The notes below the pieces were generated by a model. It was given only the letters and a program-made list of their open reading frames with translations, ran no database searches and had not been told where the DNA came from. The position numbers were made by a program, and so were the translations under genes. From Umezawaea tangerina (lineage in GTDB: Bacteria > Actinomycetota > Actinomycetes > Mycobacteriales > Pseudonocardiaceae), in contig NZ_PVTF01000008.1 of assembly GCF_003002815.1 (NCBI RefSeq), positions 124,001 to 188,000 of the forward strand: a stretch of 64,000 bases of DNA. The letters run 5' to 3'. Below, one piece after another: positions 53,088 to 61,053 of the stretch (position 1 is the stretch's first letter; each line of letters opens with the position of its first letter).

Positions 53088-53112
53088 CCGTCCAACCCGA
53101 AAGGAGAAGTCG

Positions 53113-54402
53113 TTGCGGTTCAAGCGAATAGTCGCGTTGGGCGCGGCCGTGGTCGGCGTCGCCGCCTTCACGACCGTCGTCGTGCCGAGCGGTACCGCCC
53201 TCGCCCACGGCTCGATGACCTTCCCGCAGAGCAGGACCTACAGCTGCTACCTGGACGGCCAGGCGGGCAGCGGGGGAGGGGACCTCAACCCCACCAACCC
53301 CGCGTGCGTGCAGGCGGTCTCGATCGGTGGCAAGCAACCGCTGTGGGACTGGTTCGGCAACCTGATCAGCCAGGCGGCGGGCAAGCACCGGGAGATCATC
53401 CCGGACGGCCACCTGTGCGGTCCGACGATCAAGTACGACGCGTACAACCTCGCGCGCGGCGACTGGCCGTCCACCACGCTCCAGGCGAACTCGACGATCA
53501 CCATGAAGTACAACGCCTGGGCCCCGCACCCCGGTACGTGGGACCAGTACGTCACCAAGGACGGCTTCGACGTCAACCAGCCGCTCAAGTGGTCGGACCT
53601 GGAGTCCACGCCGTTCAACTCGGTGACCAACCCGGCGCTGGCCAACGGCGAGTACAGCTGGAGCGCGCGCCTGCCCAACAAGTCCGGCAGGCACGTCATC
53701 TACTCCATCTGGCAGCGCTCGGACAGCCCGGAGGCGTTCTACAGCTGCTCGGACGTCGTGTTCTCCGGCGGTGGCAGCGGTGGTGACACCCAGGCGCCTA
53801 CCGCGCCCGGCACCCCGACCGCGACGGCCACGTCCAACTCCGTCGCGCTGAGCTGGTCGGCGTCCACCGACAACGTCGGCGTCGCCGGGTACGACGTGTA
53901 CCGCGAGGCCGGTGCGACCGACGTGCTGGTCGCCTCGCCCACGACCGCCTCGGCGACCGTGACGGGGCTGACCGGTTCGACGGCGTACACGTTCTACGTC
54001 AAGGCGAGGGACGCGGCGGGCAACAGCTCGTCCGCCTCCTCGCCGGTCACCGTGACCACGAGCCCCGGCTCCACGCCGGGTGGCGCGTGCACGGTCGCCT
54101 ACACCACGCCCAGCGTGTGGTCGGGCGGGTTCACCGGCAACATCGTCGTGAAGAACACCAGCACCAGCCCGGTCAGCCCGTGGTCGCTGGTGTGGGACGT
54201 GCCGTCCGGGCAGTCGATCACGTCCGCGTGGTCGGCCGACGTGGTGGTGGCCAGCGGCAAGGCCACCGCGAAGGGCGTCAGCTGGAACACGTCCATCCCG
54301 GCGGGCGGCTCGGTGACCTTCGGGTTCAACGGCTCGTCCTCCGGCACACCCGCGATACCGAGCACGTTCGCCCTCAACGGAGCGACGTGCGGCTCGGCCT
54401 GA
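53113..54402 (+). CDS. Secreted AA10 lytic polysaccharide monooxygenase with FN3 and CBM2
   Basis: A protein of 429 residues starting at TTG 53113, six bases after AAGGAG. After signal cleavage at ALA the mature chain begins with H32 (HGSMTFPQSRTYSC), whose amino group and side chain form the copper histidine brace with H139 (NAWAPHPGTW). The AA10 domain ends with EAFYSCSDVVF at about residue 216. A Gly/Ser linker, FN3 and CBM2 (ACTVAYTTPSVWSGGFTGNIVV) follow. CBM2 and the neighbours suggest a cellulose-active enzyme that nicks crystalline chains oxidatively. Its last 16 bases overlap the next gene. Confidence 0.93.
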   Translation: MRFKRIVALGAAVVGVAAFTTVVVPSGTALAHGSMTFPQSRTYSCYLDGQAGSGGGDLNPTNPACVQAVSIGGKQPLWDWFGNLISQAAGKHREIIPDGHLCGPTIKYDAYNLARGDWPSTTLQANSTITMKYNAWAPHPGTWDQYVTKDGFDVNQPLKWSDLESTPFNSVTNPALANGEYSWSARLPNKSGRHVIYSIWQRSDSPEAFYSCSDVVFSGGGSGGDTQAPTAPGTPTATATSNSVALSWSASTDNVGVAGYDVYREAGATDVLVASPTTASATVTGLTGSTAYTFYVKARDAAGNSSSASSPVTVTTSPGSTPGGACTVAYTTPSVWSGGFTGNIVVKNTSTSPVSPWSLVWDVPSGQSITSAWSADVVVASGKATAKGVSWNTSIPAGGSVTFGFNGSSSGTPAIPSTFALNGATCGSA

Positions 54403-54896
54403 TCCTCGCGATCACCGCCTTGGTGGTGGGGGCGTCCGCCTGCGGTGCGGCCGACCCCACCACCGGGTCGGCCGCGGACGTCGGCGCCTGGGTGCGCGCC
54501 AAGACCGGCGAGTGCGAGGCCCCGAGGGCGGCGACGATCGAGGAGTTCGCGGACTTCGTCGGTCCACTGCGGGCGAAGCTCTACGCGCCCTACGTGTCCG
54601 AGTGGGCGACCTGCGAGGTCGTCCCCTACAAGAAGCTCGGCCTGGTCGTGTTCCGGCGGGACGGCCTCGCCGCGTTCCAGGAGGGCTGGAAGGCCTCCGT
54701 GGCCGCGGGGGAGGTGCACGGCGACCCCGACTTCGCCTTCGGCGAGGGGTTCGCGCTCAGCGCCACGACCGGGCTGGAACGACTCGGGCTGAGGTACCTG
54801 CGCTGCACGCCGGTGGACGGCACCGAGCTGTCCCCGGAACCGGCCGAGGCCCCCGGCTGCGTCTACACGGCGATGCCCAGGGGGCACGACCACTAG
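54387..54896 (+). CDS. Lipoprotein of unknown function overlapping the LPMO gene
   Basis: A protein of 169 residues, GTG 54387 with GGAG just upstream, inside the end of the AA10 gene (16-bp overlap). A signal peptide ends in the lipobox GASAC (C19). The mature part is acidic and has three cysteines (GECEAPR, WATCEVVPY, LRCTPVDG). Its core is IEEFADFVGPLRAKLYAPYVSEWATCEVV. No domain known to me. Because it is translationally linked to a secreted copper enzyme it could help its export, copper loading or surface retention. This is inference only. Confidence 0.8.
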   Translation: MRLGLILAITALVVGASACGAADPTTGSAADVGAWVRAKTGECEAPRAATIEEFADFVGPLRAKLYAPYVSEWATCEVVPYKKLGLVVFRRDGLAAFQEGWKASVAAGEVHGDPDFAFGEGFALSATTGLERLGLRYLRCTPVDGTELSPEPAEAPGCVYTAMPRGHDH

Positions 54897-54924
54897 GAGT
54901 ACTGCTCCACCCCACCACGGGACC

Positions 54925-54958
54925 GGTGGGCTCGCGCGTGGCGGCACGCGGGCCCACC
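54925..54958 (+). terminator. Terminator of the GH5-AA10-lipoprotein unit
   Basis: GGTGGGC/GCCCACC and CGCGTG/CACGCG pair around a GCGG loop, with a small internal loop, 28 bp after the lipoprotein stop. Confidence 0.8.
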
Positions 54959-54963
54959 ACCCG

Positions 54964-54992
54964 CGGTGGCCCCGTTGGCAACGGCGCCACCG
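54964..54992 (+). terminator. Second stem before CE15
   Basis: CGGTGGC/GCCACCG and CCGTT/AACGG pair around a GGC loop, directly after the first terminator. Only about 30 bp then remain before the CE15 start, with TACCCT as a possible -10. Confidence 0.6.
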
Positions 54993-55023
54993 GGGAGGCA
55001 CGCCTACCCTGAAGGAGACCCTG

Positions 55024-56658
55024 GTGAGCATCAGTTCGGGCCGCCCCGCAGCGCGGTCCACCGTCGTCATGCTGGCAGTGGCGGCACTCGCGTTCGCGGG
55101 CGCCGTGACCGTCGTGGCGAACACCGGCGCCACCCCCGCTTCCGCCGCCGAACTCCCGGCGGCCGCGCTCGTGGAGGACGAGGGTGCCGATTGTCCGGTG
55201 ACGTTGCCCGGTTCGACGCCGTCGAACGCGAAGTTGCCGGATCCGTTCACGAGGATCAACGGCACGAGGATCACGGCGAAGTCGGATTGGCGCTGTCGGC
55301 GCACCGAGATCCGCAAGCTCGCGGAGAAGACCGTCTACGGCGAGAAGCCCGGCAAGCCGACCACCGTCACCGGCACCGTGTCCAGCAGCAACCTCACGGT
55401 CAACGTGTCGCACAACGGCAGGTCCTCCAGCTTCTCGGCCAAGGTCGAACTGCCCGGCGGAACCGGTCCGTTCCCGGTCGTGGTGGTGTTGGGCGGTTTC
55501 GGCGCGGACACCGCGACGATCAAGGCCGCGGGAGCGGCGGTGATCAACTACGACCCGTACGCCGTCGGCAAGGAGGGCACGCCCCGCAACAACAAGCAGG
55601 GCGCGTTCTACAGCATCTACGGCGCCACCAGCACGACCGGTCTGCTGGCGGCGTGGTCGTGGGGTGTGAGCCGGATGATCGACGTGATCGAAACGTCCGG
55701 CGGCACCATCCTCAAGGCCGATGCCGTCGGTGTCACCGGGTGCTCCCGCTTCGGCAAGGGCGCGTTCGCGATCGGGGCGTTCGACCAGCGGATCGCGTTG
55801 ACGATGCCGATCGAGTCGGGCAGCGCGGGCGCGCCGATCTTCCGCGGCATCCCCGGTGAGGGCGCGCAGAGCCTGAGCAGCGCCTACGGCGAGCAGCCGT
55901 GGCTGGGCGACGCGTTCGGCTCGTACACGGGCAACCCCAACGGGTTGCCGGTGGACACCCACGAGATCGTGGCCATGGTGGCGCCGCGAGGGCTGTTCAT
56001 CATGGACAACCCGCACATCGCCAACCTCGGCCCGAAGTCCGCCAGCGTCGCCGCGCTGGGCGGTGCCGAGGTCTACAAGGCGTTGGGCGCCGGGGCCAAC
56101 ATCACCTACTGGTCCGACGTCACCGACGGCAACCACTGCGCGAACCGGGCGGAGTGGAAGACGCCGTTGCAGCAGAACATCCAGAAGTTCCTGCTCAAGA
56201 CCGGGAACGCGGCGGGGCAGATCAGGATCTCCGGCAAGGCCGCGGGCAACCTGGCGCAGTGGCGGGACTGGACCACTCCGACTCTGTCCGACGGTCCCGG
56301 TGACCCCACCACCACAACGACGACCACTACGACCACCACCACGACGACCACGCCTCCGCCCGCCGGTGGTGGCTGCTCGGCGTCGGTGTCGCTGAACCAG
56401 TGGGCGGACGGGTTCGTCGCCACGGTGAAGGTCACCGCGGGCGCGTCGGCGGTGACCGGTTGGACCGTCGACATGACCTTGCCTTCGGGCGCGACGGTCA
56501 GCAACGCGTGGAACGTCAACCGCAGCGGCAACACCGGTGCGGTGCGGTTCACCAACGTCGCGTTCAACGGGTCGATCGCCGCGGGGCAGTCGACCGAGTT
56601 CGGTTACCAGGCGACGGGAACCGGTGCGGGAATGACACCCACCTGCTCGGCCGGGTAG
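55024..56658 (+). CDS. Secreted CE15 glucuronoyl esterase with C-terminal CBM2
   Basis: A protein of 544 residues, GTG 55024 after AAGGAG. The N-terminal signal region is long, with cleavage probably near ASAA-ELPAAAL. The CE15 alpha/beta-hydrolase has the family signature GVTGCSRFGKGAF with nucleophile S241, E264 in PIESGSAGA and H371 in DGNHCANR. A 15-threonine linker (56308-56352) leads to a CBM2 (CSASVSLNQWADGFVATVKV). CE15 enzymes cut the ester between xylan-bound 4-O-methyl-glucuronic acid and lignin. No CebR box precedes it and two stem-loops separate it from the genes upstream, so it may have its own promoter. Confidence 0.92.
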   Translation: MSISSGRPAARSTVVMLAVAALAFAGAVTVVANTGATPASAAELPAAALVEDEGADCPVTLPGSTPSNAKLPDPFTRINGTRITAKSDWRCRRTEIRKLAEKTVYGEKPGKPTTVTGTVSSSNLTVNVSHNGRSSSFSAKVELPGGTGPFPVVVVLGGFGADTATIKAAGAAVINYDPYAVGKEGTPRNNKQGAFYSIYGATSTTGLLAAWSWGVSRMIDVIETSGGTILKADAVGVTGCSRFGKGAFAIGAFDQRIALTMPIESGSAGAPIFRGIPGEGAQSLSSAYGEQPWLGDAFGSYTGNPNGLPVDTHEIVAMVAPRGLFIMDNPHIANLGPKSASVAALGGAEVYKALGAGANITYWSDVTDGNHCANRAEWKTPLQQNIQKFLLKTGNAAGQIRISGKAAGNLAQWRDWTTPTLSDGPGDPTTTTTTTTTTTTTTTPPPAGGGCSASVSLNQWADGFVATVKVTAGASAVTGWTVDMTLPSGATVSNAWNVNRSGNTGAVRFTNVAFNGSIAAGQSTEFGYQATGTGAGMTPTCSAG

Positions 56659-56672
56659 TCCGGCGAGGGGCG

Positions 56673-56715
56673 CGGGGTGCGGTGGGGAGGCGGCGGACTT
56701 CCACACCGCACCCCG
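56673..56715. terminator. Bidirectional terminator between CE15 and the ROK gene
   Basis: A perfect 12-bp stem (56673-56684 with 56704-56715) with a 19-base loop, between converging stop codons. Confidence 0.82.
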
Positions 56716-56732
56716 TGCGCGCGTCCAGGGGG

Positions 56733-58010
56733 TCAGGCGCTGGGCTGGGTGAGGAAGGCGGGCTCGGCCGCCGACAGGTTCTCCGGCAGCCGCATGCCCT
56801 CGTGCAGCGGGACGAGCTCGGACTGCAGGACCATGGCCGCGCCGCCGATCGCGGGGGCGGTGGCGGCCGACCGGGACAGCCGGACGTCGACCTGGTGGGC
56901 CGCGCGGGCGAAGAAGCCGCGGTCGAGCTCGTCGCGCACGATCGGCAGGTAGACCGACCCCGCGACGGCGAAGCTCGGGCCGGTGAGGACGAGGACGTCG
57001 AGGTCCATGGTGTTGGCCAGGTTCCTGGCCGCCACGGCGATGTAGCGCGCCGAGCGCTCCAGGATCGCGAGCGCCTGCGGCTCGCCGCGGCGGGCCGCGC
57101 GGCTCACGGCGGCGAAGTCGGCGGCCACCGACGGGCGGGCGCGCTTGGTGCCGGTGAGGCCCACCATCCGCGCCAGCGCCTGGTCCGCGCGGGCCGCCGC
57201 GACGACGGCGGCCGGACCCGCGAGCGCCTCCACGCAGCCGCGGGCGCCGCACCAGCACTCCGGGCCGAGCGCGTCGACGCAGGTGTGCCCGACCTCGCCC
57301 GCGTTGCCGCTCGTGCCCCGGTAGGTGATGCCGCCGATGACGAGACCGGCCCCTATCCCGGTGCCCATGTAGAGCGCGGCGGACGTGGACGTGCCGCCGA
57401 CACCGCCGGACCAGTGCTCGCCGAGCGCGGCGGCGGTGGCGTCGTTGTCCAGCAGCACGGGCAGGCCGGTCTCCTCCGCGAGCGCCCGGTCGAGCGGGTA
57501 GTCCTCCCACTTGCGCATCGACGGCGGCGTCAGCGCCATGCCCGAGGCGCGCAGCGGGCCGGGGGTGACCAGGCCGACGCCCAGCACCCGGTCCGGCTCC
57601 ACACCCACCCGGTCGACCAGCGCGCGGACCTCGGCGGCCATCCGGGTGACGACCCGCGCGGGTTCCTCGGTGCCCGCGCCCTGCCGGGTGATGCGGGCGA
57701 CGACCGCGCCGCCGAGGTTGGTGAGCACGTAGGTGATGCCCGCGTGGTCGAGGTGCACGCCGATCGCGTACCGCGAGGCGTGGTTGAGCTGGAGCAGCAC
57801 CCGCCGCTTGCCGCCGGTGGACTCGGCGCGGCCGGTCTCCAGCACCAGGCCCTCGTCGATGAGCCTGCGGACGACGGTGGAGATCGTGGCGCCGGTGAAC
57901 CCGGTGGCGTTGATGAGGCCGACCCGGCTGATCGTGCCCGCCGCGCGGATCACGTCGAGCACCGCGGCCTTGCTGCTCGCGTGCAGCGTCGTCCGGGCCT
58001 GTCCGCTCAC
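56733..58010 (-). CDS. ROK-family sugar-responsive transcriptional regulator
   Basis: A protein of 425 residues, GTG 58010 with GGAGG upstream. The N-terminal winged helix is SKAAVLDVIRAAGTISRVGLINATGFTGATISTVVRRLIDEGLV (about residues 13-56). The ROK sugar domain has a DNDATAAALGEHW segment, ALYMGTGIGAGLVIGG and the zinc motif CWCGARGCVEAL with an upstream histidine (EVGHTCVD). The DNA-binding region marks it as a NagC/XylR-type repressor rather than a kinase. It diverges from a family-5 ABC importer, which it probably represses in the absence of a sugar inducer. Confidence 0.9.
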   Translation of the reverse strand: MSGQARTTLHASSKAAVLDVIRAAGTISRVGLINATGFTGATISTVVRRLIDEGLVLETGRAESTGGKRRVLLQLNHASRYAIGVHLDHAGITYVLTNLGGAVVARITRQGAGTEEPARVVTRMAAEVRALVDRVGVEPDRVLGVGLVTPGPLRASGMALTPPSMRKWEDYPLDRALAEETGLPVLLDNDATAAALGEHWSGGVGGTSTSAALYMGTGIGAGLVIGGITYRGTSGNAGEVGHTCVDALGPECWCGARGCVEALAGPAAVVAAARADQALARMVGLTGTKRARPSVAADFAAVSRAARRGEPQALAILERSARYIAVAARNLANTMDLDVLVLTGPSFAVAGSVYLPIVRDELDRGFFARAAHQVDVRLSRSAATAPAIGGAAMVLQSELVPLHEGMRLPENLSAAEPAFLTQPSA

Positions 58011-58037
58011 TGGTCCTCCGCGTTGTGGCCTGCACTT

Positions 58038-58045
58038 ACTTCGTT
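58038..58045. promoter_or_regulatory. Direct repeat ACTTCGTT, copy 1 (ROK gene side)
   Basis: ACTTCGTT occurs here, 28 bp upstream of the ROK start, and again at 58123-58130 inside the importer promoter. One copy at each divergent promoter fits binding by the ROK regulator. Confidence 0.4.
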
Positions 58046-58119
58046 CACCGGCCGAAGGGTAGCAACCGCAGGCCCTCGCACGGCTGTGCTGGCGATGTCA
58101 CCGGGGTGTCCGAGAGGTA

Positions 58120-58148
58120 TTGACTTCGTTTCTTCAGTGACTTAACAA
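58120..58148 (+). promoter_or_regulatory. Promoter of the family-5 ABC importer operon
   Basis: TTGACT (58120-58125), 17 bases, TAACAA (58143-58148), in an unusually A/T-rich patch 69 bp before the importer's ATG. It contains the second ACTTCGTT copy (58123-58130). Confidence 0.65.
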
Positions 58149-58216
58149 TCTCCAGACGCGGCGACGCCCCTCCGTCTCGGCACGTCGCCGCGCCCCAGCC
58201 AGGAGAGGAATCAACG

Positions 58217-59893
58217 ATGTTCCTGAAGGCACAGCGTCGGCGCGTCGCGGGCTTGGCCGTCATGGCCCTGGTCGCGGCCGGGTGCGGGTCGTCCACGGGC
58301 GGCGGATCGGCGGACGCGGAGACGCTCGTCGTCTACACCGGCCAGTCGGGCGACTACCAGGTCAACTTCAACCCGTTCTCGCCGACGCTCATCGACGGCC
58401 CCGGCACGATCTTCGAACCGCTGTTCTTCTTCAACAACCTGCGCGGCGACGCGGCCCCGAAGCCGCGGCTGGGCAAGTCGTTCTCCTGGAACGCCGACGG
58501 CACGGAGCTGTCGGTCGAGGTCCGCGGCGACGCGAAGTGGACCGACGGCCAGGCGTTCACCGCGAAGGACGTCGCGTTCACCCTGGACATGATCACCAAG
58601 AACAAGACCATGAACACCACCGGGTTCAAGGGCAAGGCGACCGCCGTCGACGACACCCACGTGTCGATCAGGTTCGACGAGCCCGCCTACATGGAGGGCC
58701 CGCAGGTCCTCGGCAAGATCTACATCGTCCCCGAGCACCTGTGGAAGGACATCGCGACCCCCGCGACCGACCCGGTGAAGAACCCCGTCGGCACGGGCCC
58801 GTTCCTGCTCGACGAGTTCAAGGCGCAGGCGTTCACGCTCAAGTCGAACCCCGGCTACTACGGCGGCGAGCCGGCCGTGAAGAAGGTCCGCTACCTGTCG
58901 CTGTCGGGCAACCAGGCGGGTGCCGACGCGCTCAAGGCGGGCCAGGTCGACTGGCAGACCGGGCCCGTCCCGGACATCAAGGACGTCGAGAAGAACTACC
59001 CCGGCTACAAGGCCACCATCACGCCGATGAACCAGACCGCCCTGTTCACCTGCTCCAACGCCCAGCTGGGCTGCACGGGCGCGCAGACCGACCCGGCGGT
59101 GCGCAAGGCCGTCTACTACGGCATCAACCGCACCCAGGTGAACGCGCTCGCGTTCGAGAACACCTCCAGCGAGGTCTCGCCCGGCTTCGCGATGGTCGAG
59201 CGCGACAAGAGCCTGCTCTCGGCCAAGCTCAAGGAGAAGACCGCCCCGATGAGCCCCGACGTCGCCAAGGCCACGAGCCTGCTGGAGGGCGCCGGCTACA
59301 CCAAGGGCGGCGACGGCGTCTTCGCCAAGGACGGCAAGCCGCTCGAGCTGACGGTCAAGGTCGTCGCGGGCTGGACCGACTACATCACCGCCGTCGACAC
59401 CATCGGCCAGCAGCTCCAGCAGGTCGGCATCAAGCTCACCCCGCAGCAGCTGTCCTGGAACGAGTGGTCCGACGCGCGCGGCCGCGGCCAGTACGAGCTG
59501 CTGATCGACTCCGTCCAGCAGGGCCCGGCGCCCGACCCGTACTACACCTACAGCTACTTCTTCGCCGGGGCGAACACCGCTCCCGCGGGCGAGGTGGCCA
59601 ACCCGAACTTCGGCCGCATCAAGGACCAGGCCGTCGACGACGCGCTGGCCGCCCTCAAGCGCATCGACCCCAAGGACACCGCGGCCCGGCAGCCGCACTT
59701 CGACGTGATCCAGAGCCGCGTCGAGGAGGTCATGCCGTACATCCCGGTGCTCACCGGCGGCACGACCAGCGAGTACAACGCCAAGAAGTTCACCGGCTGG
59801 CCCACCGCCGAGGACCTCTACGCGTTCCCGGCGGTCTGGTCCCGCCCGGAGAACTCCGAGGTCTACCTGCACCTCAAGCCCGCGGGCAAGTAG
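58217..59893 (+). CDS. ABC importer substrate-binding lipoprotein, SBP family 5
   Basis: A protein of 558 residues, ATG 58217 with AGGAGAGG upstream. The lipobox is LVAAGC (C23). The family-5 (DppA/OppA-type) signature is visible in SWNADGTELSVEVRGDAKWTDGQAFTAKDVAFTLDM and in VPEHLWKDI and NPVGTGPFLLDEF. Family-5 proteins bind peptides, but several import oligosaccharides (for example cellobiose/mannobiose binders of Thermotoga). The divergent ROK regulator and the CE15/cellulase neighbourhood favour a sugar ligand. The ligand itself cannot be read from sequence. Confidence 0.88.
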   Translation: MFLKAQRRRVAGLAVMALVAAGCGSSTGGGSADAETLVVYTGQSGDYQVNFNPFSPTLIDGPGTIFEPLFFFNNLRGDAAPKPRLGKSFSWNADGTELSVEVRGDAKWTDGQAFTAKDVAFTLDMITKNKTMNTTGFKGKATAVDDTHVSIRFDEPAYMEGPQVLGKIYIVPEHLWKDIATPATDPVKNPVGTGPFLLDEFKAQAFTLKSNPGYYGGEPAVKKVRYLSLSGNQAGADALKAGQVDWQTGPVPDIKDVEKNYPGYKATITPMNQTALFTCSNAQLGCTGAQTDPAVRKAVYYGINRTQVNALAFENTSSEVSPGFAMVERDKSLLSAKLKEKTAPMSPDVAKATSLLEGAGYTKGGDGVFAKDGKPLELTVKVVAGWTDYITAVDTIGQQLQQVGIKLTPQQLSWNEWSDARGRGQYELLIDSVQQGPAPDPYYTYSYFFAGANTAPAGEVANPNFGRIKDQAVDDALAALKRIDPKDTAARQPHFDVIQSRVEEVMPYIPVLTGGTTSEYNAKKFTGWPTAEDLYAFPAVWSRPENSEVYLHLKPAGK

Positions 59894-60047
59894 CGATGAC
59901 GCCGCGAACGCGCGAACTCCCGTTGCCGCGCAACGGATCCCCCTCGCCCAGCCGCCCGGCCGCACACGTCACCGCCGGCGGGCGGGAGACCGCTCGGCGC
60001 GCGGGTGGGCGCCGAGCCGCTCCGGGCATCGCCACGCGGGAGGCGCG

Positions 60048-61037
60048 ATGAGGTACTACCTGCGCAAGCTCGCGTTCTACCTGGTCGCCCTGTGGGCGGC
60101 GCTGACGCTGAACTTCGTCATCCCCAGGCTGATGCCGGGCAACCCGGTGGACATCCTGCTCGCCAAGCTCCAGCTGCGCGGCGGCTCGGTCGACCCGGCG
60201 GCGCGGCGGTCGTTCGAGCTGCTGCTCGGCGGTGGCGGTGACGAGTCGGTGGTCAGCCAGTACCTCTCCTACCTGGGCAACGTGTTCCGGGGTGACCTCG
60301 GCGTCTCGGTGAGCGCGTTCCCGGCGCCGGTGTCGCAGGTCATCGCGGACTCGCTGCCGTGGACGGTGGTGCTGGTGGGGATCGCGACGCTGCTGTCGTT
60401 CCTGGTCGGCATCGCGCTCGGCGCGCTGGTCGGCTGGAAGCGCGGCACGTGGCTGGACGCGCTGGTGCCCGCCACCACGGTCCTCTCCGCGGTGCCCTAC
60501 TTCTGGCTGGCGCTGATCCTGGTGGCGGTGTTCGCCTCGGCGCTGGGCTGGTTCCCGCTGCTCGGCGGGTACGACGTGGTGCTCTCGCCCGGCTGGGACG
60601 CGGAGTTCCTGTCGTCCGCGATCTACCACGGGACGCTGCCCGCGCTGACGATCGTGGTGTCCTCGATCGGCGGCTGGCTGCTGGGGATGCGCAACATGAT
60701 GGTGTCGGCCGCCTCCGAGGACTACGTGCTCACCGCGCAGGCCAAGGGGCTGCGGGACAGCCGGATCATGATCCGGTACGCCACCCGCAACGCCGTCCTG
60801 CCGTCGGTGGCCGGGGTCGCGATCTCGCTCGGGTTCGTGGTGTCCGGCTCGATCATCACCGAGCAGGTCTTCTCCTACCCCGGCATCGGCTCGAAGCTGC
60901 TGCAGGCGGTGCAGAACAACGACTACGCGCTGATGCAGGGGATCTTCCTGGTGATCACGGTCGCGGTGCTCGGCGCGAACCTCGTGGTGGACCTGCTCTA
61001 CGCCCTGATCGACCCCCGAACCCGCGTGACCGGCTGA
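60048..61037 (+). CDS. ABC importer permease (DppB/OppB type)
   Basis: A protein of 329 residues, ATG 60048. It starts with the typical YYLRKLAFYLVALWAALTLNFVIPRLMPGNPVD and has six helices. The EAA-like loop is SEDYVLTAQAKGLRDSRIMIRYATRNAVLPSVAG, and EQVFSYPGIGSKLLQAVQNNDYALMQG lies near the end. It pairs with the permease half of the next protein. The 154-bp gap after the binding-protein gene contains only an Arg/Pro-rich open frame that I do not regard as a gene. Confidence 0.92.
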   Translation: MRYYLRKLAFYLVALWAALTLNFVIPRLMPGNPVDILLAKLQLRGGSVDPAARRSFELLLGGGGDESVVSQYLSYLGNVFRGDLGVSVSAFPAPVSQVIADSLPWTVVLVGIATLLSFLVGIALGALVGWKRGTWLDALVPATTVLSAVPYFWLALILVAVFASALGWFPLLGGYDVVLSPGWDAEFLSSAIYHGTLPALTIVVSSIGGWLLGMRNMMVSAASEDYVLTAQAKGLRDSRIMIRYATRNAVLPSVAGVAISLGFVVSGSIITEQVFSYPGIGSKLLQAVQNNDYALMQGIFLVITVAVLGANLVVDLLYALIDPRTRVTG

Positions 61038-61053
61038 GAAGGAGGCACCGAAC

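Noticed and set aside
59896-60051. A 51-codon frame between the binding-protein and permease genes
   Set aside because: Arg/Pro/Ala-rich, no ribosome site, and it overlaps the permease start; it is probably non-coding spacer.
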